Shown here: piece by piece, positions 7,928 through 16,776 of the stretch
Numbering within the stretch: the first letter of the stretch is position 1
Layout of the letters: each line of letters starts with the position of its first letter
Source of the DNA: DAMCZI01 sp032095175
Lineage (GTDB): Bacteria > Bacillota > Clostridia > Clostridiales > Caloramatoraceae
Direction: 5' to 3'
DNA length: 64,000 bases
Assembly (NCBI GenBank): GCA_032095175.1
Contig: DAMCZI010000001.1
Coordinates: forward strand, 181,716-245,715
Made by a program: the position numbers and the translations under genes
The notes under the pieces: generated by a model
What the model saw: the letters and a program-made list of their open reading frames with translations, nothing else
Told to the model about the DNA's origin: nothing
The model's database searches: none

Positions 7928-10900
7928 TTAATTTGCACATTCTATTAGCCACTCAGGAATATTATATATTTGCTTTGCTTTGGCAAATCTTTCTTTAACT
8001 GATAATTCTTCAGGGTCGCTTACTTTCTTTCGTAGGCATAACCATCCAAGAACTAGATCGCCTTCTAAGTCGCCTTGATTTGATAAATTCTGCCACCAAT
8101 TAACTGCAGAATCAATATCACTTGTATTATCATAATCAATTAAAGAAATACAATAATCTGCTTCTATCCAATCAATGGTCGTATTTAAGTTAGAAATTAA
8201 ATATAATGAATAATTAATTAAAGCAAAAGTATATCTATTGATTTTAACTAAATCACCTAATAGTTCTTCGATATTAGGAGTACCGCTATAATTTGGGTAT
8301 TCTCCTTTCCTTATCATATAGGAGAGATTAATTTTAGATAAGTAGTTACCTAATAGCATACCTTTTTTAAAGAAATTCACGCTTTGTATAAAATTTCCAC
8401 TTTTGTAGAAATAAAAGCCCAAAGTATTAGCGGCATCAGCATTTCCTTTATCTATAGAAGCTATACATAACTTTATACCCTCTGGAATGTCTTGTCTCAT
8501 TCTGTCTCCATCAATTAATCTAGAACCAAGAACTGCCATAGCTTGATTGTAACCAGCCTTAGCAGCTTTTCTAAGCCAATTTTCTCCTTCTATGTTGTCT
8601 TGACTTACTCCATCTCCATCAATTAATCTAGTGCCGAGTTCTGCTATGGCTTGATTATAACCAATCCCAGCAGCTTTTCTAAGCCATTTTTCTCCTTCTA
8701 TGTTGTCTTGATTTATGCCATCTCCATCAATTAATCTAGAACCAAGAACTGCCATAGCTTGATTGTAACCAGCCTCAGCAGCTTTTCTAAGCCAATTTTC
8801 TCCTTCTATGTTGTCTTGATTTACACCATCTCCATCAATTAATCTAGAGCCAAGAACTGCCATAGCTTGATTACAACCCAATTCAGCAGCTTTTCTAAGG
8901 TATTTTTCTCCTTCTATGTTGTCTTGATTTATTCCATTTCCATCGATTAATCTAGAACCAAGAACTGCCATAGCTTGATTATAACCAATCCCAGCGGCTT
9001 TTCTAAGCCATTTTTCTCCTTCTATGTTGTCTTGATCTACGCCATCTCCATCAATTAATCTAGAACCAAGAACTGCCATAGCTTGATTGTAACCAGCCTC
9101 AGCAGCTTTTCTAAGCCAATTTTCTCCTTCTATGTTGTCTTGGCTTACTCCATCCCCATCAATTAATCTAGAGCCAAGCTCTACCATAGCTTGATTGTAA
9201 CCAGCCTCAGCAGCTTTTCTAAGCCATTTTTCTCCTTCTACACAATCTTGTCCTAGCTTATCCCCATCAATTAATTTAGAGCCAAGAACTGCCATAGCTT
9301 GATTGTAACCAGCCATAGCAGCTTTTCTAAGCCAATTTTCTCCTTCTATGTTGTCTTGACCTACTCCATCTCCATCAATTAATCTAGAGCCAAGCTCTGC
9401 CATAGCTTGATTACAACCCAATTCAGCAGCTTTTCTAAGCCATTTTTCTCCTTCTACGCAATCTTGCCTTAGCTTATCTCCATCGATTAATTTAGAGCCA
9501 AGCATTCCCATAGCTTGATTATAGCCAGCCACAGCAGCTTTTCTAAGCCATTTTTCTCCTTCTATGTAATCTTGTCCTAGCCCATCTCCGTTTATTAATC
9601 TAGAGCCAAGCTCTGCCATAGCTTGATTATAGCCAGCCACAGCAGCTTTTCTAAGCCATTTTTCTCCTTCTATAGGGTCTCGTTTTACTCTATCTCCTCT
9701 AATTAAGCGTGACCCAAGTATAGCCATACCTGCTATATCATTTTTATCAGCTAATTTATGAAGAAAAGTTATAGCTTTATCAATATTATAAAACTTACTA
9801 TTTTTATTTGAAAAAATGTTGTACTTTATACCAATTACATTATTGGTTGTATCATCCTGAATTTTGTCAAGTAGTTTTAGTGCCTTTTCTTCATCTGTTT
9901 TGACATATTTTGTTCCAACACTAAGCATACTTGCATAGATTAAAAGTGCTTTTAGATTTCCGTTTTCACAGAGTTCTTTATAAAAATCAATTGCTTTTCT
10001 TTTTGAATCATCTGTTTTTATAATGTTATATAAGTAACTTGCATAGAGTAATTTTGCATTTTCATCCTGTTTTAAAGCAAAAGTAAGACATTTCTCTATT
10101 GTATAATCTAGCTTATTTTTTGATATCAGTAAGCCTGCAATTTGTATTAGTATTTCATTTTTATTTTTATTGATTAACAAATCAATAATTTGTTCAACAC
10201 TGTTTTTTATTTGTACATCAATATTATTACGCCAAGCTAGATAAAACGGTGCTATAATTTCAATATTGTCATCAATACTATTTATTATCCAACATACTAT
10301 ATTACTGATTATCCTCCTTAATTCAATAGTTGTAAATCCAGTTTTATTGTCTGTTATATATTCAGCAAAACTTGCATATTTTAGTTTATACAACCCTCCA
10401 TCATCCGATATGAGTTGGTCAGATACACAATCGAGGATTCTATCAATTTCCTCAGAATGTATGTAGGAATAATCTAAATTAGTCAATAAGTAAGAATGTA
10501 TATTATTTCTTGATAAGTAGGACGCACATGCAAATACAGAAAATAATTCAAGTAGTTTCCAACGACAACAATCAGTACTGCCATTTTCTTTCCACATATT
10601 TTTTTTACGAGAAAAAACTGAATTTAGGCTACTTTCAATTTTTACTTTTGAAAAGTCTTTATGAAATTTTTCAAGTTGCTTTTTAATATCACAAACAATT
10701 AAAGGCCATCCATTTGTTCTTTTTAAAACATCTTTAATAAATTTTTCAACACCTTTTTCATTAAAGGATAAACCATAGAAATCTGTTATTGCTTTTTCAT
10801 CTTTATATGTAAAGCCTGAGTGTTTAATATTAAATATATTCCTTTTTCCATCATTATAGTTTCTTGCAAATTTTCTAGCACTTACAAACACTGTTATACC

Positions 10901-12916
10901 CTGTGGTAGACTTTCAGGTAAAAAAGCTAAATCATTTGCATTAAATTCATCCACAGCATCAATGACGATGACAATACTGCCTAATTCTTTAGATAAAGCT
11001 TCAAATGTTGTATAGACGATTGTATTTAAATCTTGTGATGTATTATTTTCATATGAAATAGGATTTACAAGTAGCAAGTTTGCTTGTTCAACAATCATTC
11101 TAATAGCAATATTTACATCAGAGCATTGTTTACCAAATACAACAATTACATTTGGAAGCCAAGGTAAAATGTTTGCTATTTTACTACTACTTAAATATGA
11201 ATTATTTTCAATCATATAGCCAATTAATTTTGATAAAAGAGATGTTTTACCATAACCTTCATCAGCTGCAATGCAATAGTAATTAGATTCTTTTTGCAAT
11301 ACTATGTTTATTAGATAATTAAGTTGATCTTCAAAACCAAAAAAATAATTATTTTCATCTAATATTATTTTTTTGGTAAGGCTTAAGTGATTCAATATGT
11401 TTTTATCAGCTATATTGCAACCTAATATAAATTTTGAAGCAAGCTCAAATAATGCATTATAATTATCAATAATCGGCTGAATAATTATATCTATTGGTTT
11501 ATCTGGTTTATCGAAAATAGAATTGCTTACATTAACAGTTTCTAAGCTAAAATTGTCGAGTAGTTCGCATATTAGTTTATACCAATCGTTTATTATATTA
11601 TAAAGCATAATTTTTTCTAGTTTTTCTGAAAATAAATTATTATTCGGAAATAATAATTTTAAGTATTTTAAATATCTATATTTAATATTTTCATAGAATT
11701 TATTATAAATTCTATCACAGAGAATAAGATGCTTTTCCTCAATTCCAGCAATTGTAGAATAGATATATGCAGAATTATTCTGAAATATATTTTTTTTGTT
11801 TTCTATCTTCGTCATTATATTATTAGAGATAAATGTTTGTAGAGATATAATATTGGAATAAGTATCATTAATGTTGACATTTCGAATGTCTTTATTATTA
11901 AATAATCTTTTAGCTCCGAAAGTACTACTATACGATACAGCTAGTTCCTTATTAATATATGGAGGGGTGGGTTGTAGTCTTTTTGGAGTAAAATAATAGA
12001 TGCCATTTTTAAAAGGATATCTTGCATCAGACATTATGTTCCAACTATTGTTATTTGTAGAGTAGAAGTATATTGTTGTTGCGCAACTATGAGTCTCCAA
12101 ATTATATTCAGTTGTCATAAAGCTTGGTGAATTATAATTATCTTTAAAGATACCACCACACATAAACTGTGAAATGCCATTTTCAGAACTATCCCATTTT
12201 TGGAAACCTATCTCATGATTATGACCACATAAATATATATCAATGTTCATACTATCAAATAAAGTAATTAATTGATTTTGGTCCCCCTTATGGATACAGT
12301 CGATGCCGTGGTGACCTATTGCAATATTTAGCTTATTAGAATTATTGACATTATTTTTACTGAGTTGAAACAAATGATTATCACAGACAAGCAGTTTCCC
12401 TTCTTCACTACCTTGACCAAGTCCTGATAATATACATGTGTTAATATTATATATGTTGTAATGTTCCCTTTCTTCAAGAAAATGAGCATTTTCACTGTAG
12501 CTTCTATCTGTTAATTTTTTAAAAGTGTTAATAAATTTTTCATGTCCGACATTAAATAATAGCTTAAGTCCATAATCATCTATACTATAATGAGCATCTT
12601 TTTCCTTACAACTATTTGCTTTAATTATTAAATCTGACCTAAAATCATTTCTGCCAATATCATGGTTCCCACAGCATATAAAAAGATTTTTTTTATTACA
12701 ATTAGTCTTTTCTAGAATTTCATTAATAAATATAAAGGTATCTTCTGCGAAAATACCTTTATTAGCAATATCACCTGTTATAACAATAAAATCAAAATTA
12801 ATGTTATCTTCACAAATTTTTTTTAATAATTTCTCACGTAAAACTTTTGTCTGAAAATTATCATTATATCGAAAATGCAAATCGGAAAAGTGTCCCCATC
12901 TAATAATATTACTCAT
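7928..12916 (-). CDS. Metallophosphoesterase-STAND NTPase-Sel1 repeat protein, predicted immune sensor
   Basis: One 1662-residue protein with three parts. Residues 5-260 are a calcineurin-like phosphoesterase with all metal motifs: SDLH (11-14), GD (48-49), GNHD (83-86), GHH (201-203) and GHNH (231-234). Residues 525-760 are a STAND/NACHT-like NTPase: P-loop DEGYGKTS (552-559), Walker B VIDAVDE (651-657), and the NGWP motif (735-738) typical of these switches. A helical region follows (760-1060), then twelve 36-residue Sel1 repeats (1063-1494) and a degenerate C-terminus. This effector-switch-sensor order matches bacterial anti-phage STAND proteins such as Avs and bNACHT. By analogy, the repeats would sense an invader and the phosphoesterase would attack a nucleic acid or nucleotide; this is inference. 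No partner gene is adjacent. AAAGGGG lies eight bases before the ATG. Confidence 0.85.
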   Translation of the reverse strand: MSNIIRWGHFSDLHFRYNDNFQTKVLREKLLKKICEDNINFDFIVITGDIANKGIFAEDTFIFINEILEKTNCNKKNLFICCGNHDIGRNDFRSDLIIKANSCKEKDAHYSIDDYGLKLLFNVGHEKFINTFKKLTDRSYSENAHFLEEREHYNIYNINTCILSGLGQGSEEGKLLVCDNHLFQLSKNNVNNSNKLNIAIGHHGIDCIHKGDQNQLITLFDSMNIDIYLCGHNHEIGFQKWDSSENGISQFMCGGIFKDNYNSPSFMTTEYNLETHSCATTIYFYSTNNNSWNIMSDARYPFKNGIYYFTPKRLQPTPPYINKELAVSYSSTFGAKRLFNNKDIRNVNINDTYSNIISLQTFISNNIMTKIENKKNIFQNNSAYIYSTIAGIEEKHLILCDRIYNKFYENIKYRYLKYLKLLFPNNNLFSEKLEKIMLYNIINDWYKLICELLDNFSLETVNVSNSIFDKPDKPIDIIIQPIIDNYNALFELASKFILGCNIADKNILNHLSLTKKIILDENNYFFGFEDQLNYLINIVLQKESNYYCIAADEGYGKTSLLSKLIGYMIENNSYLSSSKIANILPWLPNVIVVFGKQCSDVNIAIRMIVEQANLLLVNPISYENNTSQDLNTIVYTTFEALSKELGSIVIVIDAVDEFNANDLAFLPESLPQGITVFVSARKFARNYNDGKRNIFNIKHSGFTYKDEKAITDFYGLSFNEKGVEKFIKDVLKRTNGWPLIVCDIKKQLEKFHKDFSKVKIESSLNSVFSRKKNMWKENGSTDCCRWKLLELFSVFACASYLSRNNIHSYLLTNLDYSYIHSEEIDRILDCVSDQLISDDGGLYKLKYASFAEYITDNKTGFTTIELRRIISNIVCWIINSIDDNIEIIAPFYLAWRNNIDVQIKNSVEQIIDLLINKNKNEILIQIAGLLISKNKLDYTIEKCLTFALKQDENAKLLYASYLYNIIKTDDSKRKAIDFYKELCENGNLKALLIYASMLSVGTKYVKTDEEKALKLLDKIQDDTTNNVIGIKYNIFSNKNSKFYNIDKAITFLHKLADKNDIAGMAILGSRLIRGDRVKRDPIEGEKWLRKAAVAGYNQAMAELGSRLINGDGLGQDYIEGEKWLRKAAVAGYNQAMGMLGSKLIDGDKLRQDCVEGEKWLRKAAELGCNQAMAELGSRLIDGDGVGQDNIEGENWLRKAAMAGYNQAMAVLGSKLIDGDKLGQDCVEGEKWLRKAAEAGYNQAMVELGSRLIDGDGVSQDNIEGENWLRKAAEAGYNQAMAVLGSRLIDGDGVDQDNIEGEKWLRKAAGIGYNQAMAVLGSRLIDGNGINQDNIEGEKYLRKAAELGCNQAMAVLGSRLIDGDGVNQDNIEGENWLRKAAEAGYNQAMAVLGSRLIDGDGINQDNIEGEKWLRKAAGIGYNQAIAELGTRLIDGDGVSQDNIEGENWLRKAAKAGYNQAMAVLGSRLIDGDRMRQDIPEGIKLCIASIDKGNADAANTLGFYFYKSGNFIQSVNFFKKGMLLGNYLSKINLSYMIRKGEYPNYSGTPNIEELLGDLVKINRYTFALINYSLYLISNLNTTIDWIEADYCISLIDYDNTSDIDSAVNWWQNLSNQGDLEGDLVLGWLCLRKKVSDPEELSVKERFAKAKQIYNIPEWLIECAN
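8435..9730 (-). repeat. Twelve tandem 108-bp units encoding Sel1 repeats
   Basis: Twelve in-frame units of 108 bp encode residues 1063-1494 of the STAND protein. The consensus begins AMAVLGSRLIDGDG and continues with QDNIEGEKWLRKAA and AGYNQ. Units are nearly identical in DNA as well as protein. Larger periods are visible: units 3-4 resemble 5-6 (alternating DKL..DCVEGEK and DGV..DNIEGEN), and units 6-7 resemble 9-10. That points to recent expansion by unequal recombination. Confidence 0.9.
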
Positions 12917-13882
12917 ATATTTTACCCCTTTAATTAATATTATAAGTCAAAAAATAAACATTAACCCTGTGATTTTCTTCATTACTTTCTTTTAATGCAA
13001 GCTGTTGAAGAAAAGTTAAGTTATGGGAATGAATTTTTTATACATTTTAATAGTTTTAAATAATAGGACTATGACTAAAGCTGATCAAAACTACCCTTAA
13101 TATTTCAACTATCATATTACATTCTAACATGCTTATTCAGACTGTTATTTATTATTATTTTAAATTAACTGTTAACCCACCTTTACTAATATTGCTTATT
13201 ATATTAAATACCACATTATACCACTACTATATATTTTATTACAAATATTTGTATAAAACAATTACTTAACAATTAATTTAATGTTTGAATGAGATATTAT
13301 CATATAAAATAGTAAATATTCGTATGGCTAGGGATGGCTAAGGAGCTTTACACTAAATTCTATAGGTAGTGATTTCATTTTTAAAAGATAGTTCCTTCCT
13401 TTTGATAGTTCAGATTTGTGAACTTCTCATTATAGATACAATGAGAAAAATCAAAATTAAATATGTATGGAATTTTTAAGATGCTACCACTATGAGAGAA
13501 GAAAAAACTTCTTTCCCGAGTGTTTAGCACCTTATATTATATACGAAGAGATTGCTTGAGATTTAAATTATTATATCATGTTAAATAATTAACACGATGA
13601 ACTTTATGAACATTATTGCTTTATTGTAAGTATTATTATACAAAAATTAATAGAAGAAGCTTGTTTATATTTATAGGCCTAAAAAGTATAGAATTTTACT
13701 GCCTTTAAATAATAAATTAATGTATATAGCTTTAGCTTTTATTAATCTCAACTTAAATTATCTTATACAAGAAAATAGAAGTAATATGTATGTAATGGTA
13801 TTAACATACATATTGCCATGTTAATAAAATATCAATATTCCTTCAAACTCAATCCTCCCAACATTTTGTTCATTTTTTAAAA
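12917..13882. other. About 1 kb of AT-rich DNA without a gene, upstream of rnfD
   Basis: I find no coding frame of note on either strand, no RNA gene and no clear element. Small palindromes occur, for example TTCTCATT...AATGAGAA near 13423-13446. It separates the minus-strand STAND gene from the plus-strand rnf promoter and occupies the place where rnfC would be expected. Confidence 0.6.
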
Positions 13883-13911
13883 TTGTATAAAGGCAATAAC
13901 CGTGCTATATT
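13883..13911 (+). promoter_or_regulatory. Predicted sigma-A promoter of the rnf operon
   Basis: TTGTAT (13883-13888) and TATATT (13906-13911) are 17 bases apart. The transcript would start near 13918, just before the TAGGAGGG ribosome site at 13921-13928. Confidence 0.6.
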
Positions 13912-13934
13912 ACAAATGAATAGGAGGGTTAGAG

Positions 13935-13961
13935 GTGTTTAAAATCAATGCTTTCCTATGA
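13935..13961 (+). other. Eight-codon mini-ORF in the position of rnfC
   Basis: GTG at 13935 has an ideal ribosome site (GGAGGG, six bases away) but the frame encodes only VFKINAFL before TGA. It could be a leader peptide, or the first codons of a deleted rnfC. The sequence is too short to decide. Confidence 0.35.
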
Positions 13962-14009
13962 AAATTGCTGATTAAATATTAAAATATTTTTGGGTTGAGG
14001 AGGGAAAAA

Positions 14010-14915
14010 ATGTCTGAGACAACTTATACTGTGTCACCGTTAACTCAAAGGTTATCATATAAAACGGTGAGAAGAAAAATGATTGATGTATTGATTGCAC
14101 TGCTTCCAGCGACAGCAGTGGGGGTTTACTACCTTAAGATGCAGGCTTTGCTTATAATTCTTGTATCTGTTTTAACATGCGTTATTACAGAGGCAATATG
14201 GCAAAAGATATACCATCAGGAAATTAGGATTGGTGATTTTAGTGCGGTGGTAACTGGACTGCTTATAGCACTTAATCTGCCTTCAACTGTGCCACTTTGG
14301 ATTCCAGTTGCAGGTGGAATATTTGCAATTATTTTTGTAAAGCAGGTCTTTGGTGGAATTGGCCAGAACTTTATGAATCCTGCTCTTGCTGCGAGAGCTT
14401 TTCTTTTGGCTGCATGGGCTGGACCAATGTCTAAGACAGCTGTGGATGCAGGTTCTTCTGCAAGTCAGAAGGTATTAACACTGATGGAAACCTTTAAGGG
14501 ACCAATTGGTGTGTATATTGGAGAGCTATCGGTAGCGGCACTGCTTATTGGGGGGTTATACCTAGTAGTAAGGCGTGTGATAACTCTAAGAGTTCCTTTG
14601 GCTTATGTTGGGACTGTTTTTGTAATGTCATGGATGCTTGGTGAAAAGGGATTTGCAACGGGAGATCCTGTACGTGGAATATTATCTGGGGCTTTAATGA
14701 TTGGAGCATTTTTCATGGCTACAGATCCATCTACTTGCCCAACAACTGCTGTTGGACAGTATGTTATGGGAATAGGCTGTGGAATACTGACTTCAATATT
14801 TAGTATTTATGGACATAATCCAGAGGGATTTGTTTATGCAATACTTATAATGAATCTGGTTGCACCTCTTATAGAGAAATATACAACTCCTAAAAAGCAT
14901 GGGGAGGCGGTATAA
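14010..14915 (+). CDS. rnfD: Rnf complex subunit D
   Basis: RnfD is a membrane subunit of the Rnf complex, which couples ferredoxin oxidation by NAD+ to ion export. The 301 residues have the family's hydrophobic profile and motifs: AVVTGLLIALNLP, FGGIGQNFMNPALAARAF and GAFFMATDPSTCPTT. Family members carry FMN covalently on a Thr in a D-x-x-[ST]-[GS]-A-T motif; here the matching segment reads DAGSSAS (146-152), so the acceptor would be Ser152. ATG 14010 has GAGGAGGG seven bases upstream; a longer frame from TTG 13995 is not needed. It is the first recognisable gene of the operon, because rnfC is missing, and abuts rnfG without a gap. Confidence 0.93.
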   Translation: MSETTYTVSPLTQRLSYKTVRRKMIDVLIALLPATAVGVYYLKMQALLIILVSVLTCVITEAIWQKIYHQEIRIGDFSAVVTGLLIALNLPSTVPLWIPVAGGIFAIIFVKQVFGGIGQNFMNPALAARAFLLAAWAGPMSKTAVDAGSSASQKVLTLMETFKGPIGVYIGELSVAALLIGGLYLVVRRVITLRVPLAYVGTVFVMSWMLGEKGFATGDPVRGILSGALMIGAFFMATDPSTCPTTAVGQYVMGIGCGILTSIFSIYGHNPEGFVYAILIMNLVAPLIEKYTTPKKHGEAV

Positions 14916-15950
14916 ATGAGAGAAAATCTAAGGCTTGGATTAATTTTATTTATGATAACAGCAATAGCTGGAATGCTTTTAGGTACAGTTTTTGAGATAA
15001 CTAAAGATCCTATAGCAAAGCAGGAAAGACTTGAAAGCTCAGCTGTAGGAGATGTTCTTCCTGGAGCTAAGGATATAAAGAAGCTAAATGTAAAGATACC
15101 AGAGGACTCAGTGGTAAAGGAAATAAATGAAGCCTATGATGGGAATACAGTAGTTGGACACACAATAAAGCTTACAGCAAAGGGATTTCATGGAGCTGTT
15201 GAAATGATTGTGGGAATTACCAAGGATGGCAAAATAGGTGGTATTAAAATATTAAACCATTCAGAGACTCCTGGATTAGGAGCGAATATAGAAAAGGATA
15301 GCTTTAAAGGTCAGTTTAAGGATAAACTCATTGATAATCCACTTGTGGTTGTAAAGAGTGAAGCCTCTAAGGATAATGAAATTCAGGGGATTTCAGGTGC
15401 AACAATATCATCAAATGGTGTTGCAAGTGGTATAAATAAGGCGATAGAGTTTTATAAGACTGTAGTTAAGGGTGAAGCAACTAAGCCTGAAAAAACAAAG
15501 GAAGGTTTAGTAAAGGAATTGCTTCCTGAAGCTGATAAAATTGAAGCTTTGAAGGCTGAAATACCACAAAATACTTCTATAAAGGAAGTTGATAGCGTAT
15601 ATTCTTCGGACAAGCTTCTTGGATATGCATTTAAGGTTGCAACAAAGGGATATGGCGGAGATATTGATACAATAGTTGTTATTAGTGTTGATGATAAAAT
15701 TAAAGGAATCAGGATATTAAAGCATTCAGAGACACCGGGACTTGGTGCAGAAATAGAGAAGAATGAATTTACATCACAGTTTAGCGGAAAAGCTACAAAT
15801 ACCCCAATTGAAGCAGCAAAGGGAGAAGCTAAGGATAATCAGGTAAATGCTATTTCTGGAGCATCAAATACTGTAAATGGATTGATTACTGGAGTTAACG
15901 AGGCATCAAACTTTTACAATAATCAACTCAAGGGTAAAGGGGGTAAATAA
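14916..15950 (+). CDS. rnfG: Rnf complex subunit G with duplicated FMN-binding domain
   Basis: RnfG is the periplasm-facing flavoprotein of Rnf, anchored by one N-terminal helix (about 6-27). Most homologues have about 180-210 residues and one FMN_bind domain. This one has 344 residues and two tandem copies: about 45-185, with HSETPGLGANIE and acceptor motif SGAT (Thr163), and about 200-335, with HSETPGLGAEIE and SGAS (Ser317). The acceptor residue carries FMN by a phosphoester bond made by ApbE. A Lys/Glu-rich linker joins the domains. The second copy keeps the fold motifs but has Ser in place of Thr. It starts directly after the rnfD stop, within the operon. Confidence 0.93.
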   Translation: MRENLRLGLILFMITAIAGMLLGTVFEITKDPIAKQERLESSAVGDVLPGAKDIKKLNVKIPEDSVVKEINEAYDGNTVVGHTIKLTAKGFHGAVEMIVGITKDGKIGGIKILNHSETPGLGANIEKDSFKGQFKDKLIDNPLVVVKSEASKDNEIQGISGATISSNGVASGINKAIEFYKTVVKGEATKPEKTKEGLVKELLPEADKIEALKAEIPQNTSIKEVDSVYSSDKLLGYAFKVATKGYGGDIDTIVVISVDDKIKGIRILKHSETPGLGAEIEKNEFTSQFSGKATNTPIEAAKGEAKDNQVNAISGASNTVNGLITGVNEASNFYNNQLKGKGGK

Positions 15951-15952
15951 TA

Positions 15953-16627
15953 ATGAACAAGTTTGTAGAAAGATTGTACAACGGGATAATAAAAGAGAAT
16001 ACAACATTTGTTCAGGTAATTGCAATGTGCCCAACCCTTGCTGTTACAACCAGTGCAAAGAACGGCATAGGAATGGGACTAGCAGCTACTGCGGTTTTAA
16101 TTGCCTCTAATGCGGTTATATCTGCATTGAGAAAATTTATACCAAGCAAAATTCGTATTCCTGCATATATAGTAATTATTGCAAGCTTTGTTACAATAAT
16201 TGAGTTTATATTAAAGGGATTCATTCCGGGACTTTATAAGTCACTTGGAATTTTCATACCTCTTATTGTTGTTAACTGTGTAATCTTAGGACGTGCAGAG
16301 GCATATGCTTCACAAAATGCTGTTCCTGAATCCATATATGATGGACTTGGAATAGGTTTGGGTTTCACTGCATCATTGACACTGCTTGGGATTATAAGAG
16401 AGCTTTTTGGTGTTGGAACTGTATTCGGATATCAGATTATGCCGAAAATATATCAGCCAGCAACAATTATGATTCTAGCTCCAGGTGGATTTTTTACACT
16501 TGGTATTTTAAATGCAATTCTTAACCATTACAAAATTAAAAAAGGAAGAAGACTTAATGAAACTGCTGGTTGTTCACACTGCAGTGGATGTAATGGATGC
16601 AAAGAAAGCGCTGATGAGACAATTTAA
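15953..16627 (+). CDS. rnfE: Rnf complex subunit E
   Basis: RnfE is an integral membrane subunit that pairs with RnfA and, by homology to NqrD, helps hold an iron-sulfur centre in the membrane. The 224 residues show about six membrane segments and the conserved FIPLIVVNCVILGRAEAYAS segment, whose Cys is a predicted cluster ligand. After the last helix comes a soluble tail with four evenly spaced cysteines, CSHCSGCNGC (Cys207, 210, 213, 216), which could bind another metal or cluster. AGGGGG lies upstream of ATG 15953, two bases after the rnfG stop. A two-hairpin repeat separates it from rnfA. Confidence 0.93.
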   Translation: MNKFVERLYNGIIKENTTFVQVIAMCPTLAVTTSAKNGIGMGLAATAVLIASNAVISALRKFIPSKIRIPAYIVIIASFVTIIEFILKGFIPGLYKSLGIFIPLIVVNCVILGRAEAYASQNAVPESIYDGLGIGLGFTASLTLLGIIRELFGVGTVFGYQIMPKIYQPATIMILAPGGFFTLGILNAILNHYKIKKGRRLNETAGCSHCSGCNGCKESADETI

Positions 16628-16637
16628 TTAAGCTATA

Positions 16638-16752
16638 TTAATCGCACTAAAGATTCTACATTGGGTACTGTGCGATTAATAAATCAAGGAATATGATTTC
16701 ACATAAATGTTTAGGGTCGAGCAATGTAAAATCATTTATGTGAAACATATAC
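16638..16752 (+). repeat. Two-hairpin intergenic element, copy 1 (rnfE-rnfA)
   Basis: Hairpin 1 pairs AATCGCAC (16640-16647) with GTGCGATT (16670-16677), with AAAGATT in its loop. Hairpin 2 pairs TTTCACATAAATG (16697-16709) with CATTTATGTGAAA (16733-16745). Related copies lie at 53526, 55865 and 56955. It sits inside the rnf operon and could affect the rnfE/rnfA transcript ratio. Confidence 0.75.
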
Positions 16753-16776
16753 ATAAACAAGGAAAGGTGGTTTACA

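Noticed and set aside
8435..9730. Regular 108-bp DNA repeats as a CRISPR array or satellite
   Set aside because: The period is a multiple of three, there are no unique spacers, and the repeats translate to Sel1 units within one long frame.
10266..10466. Plus-strand frame inside the STAND gene
   Set aside because: It is antisense to the helical region of the STAND protein, with no ribosome site or recognisable motif.
13935..13961. Mini-ORF as a genuine peptide gene
   Set aside because: Eight codons give no means of judging coding potential; kept only as a possible rnfC relic or leader.
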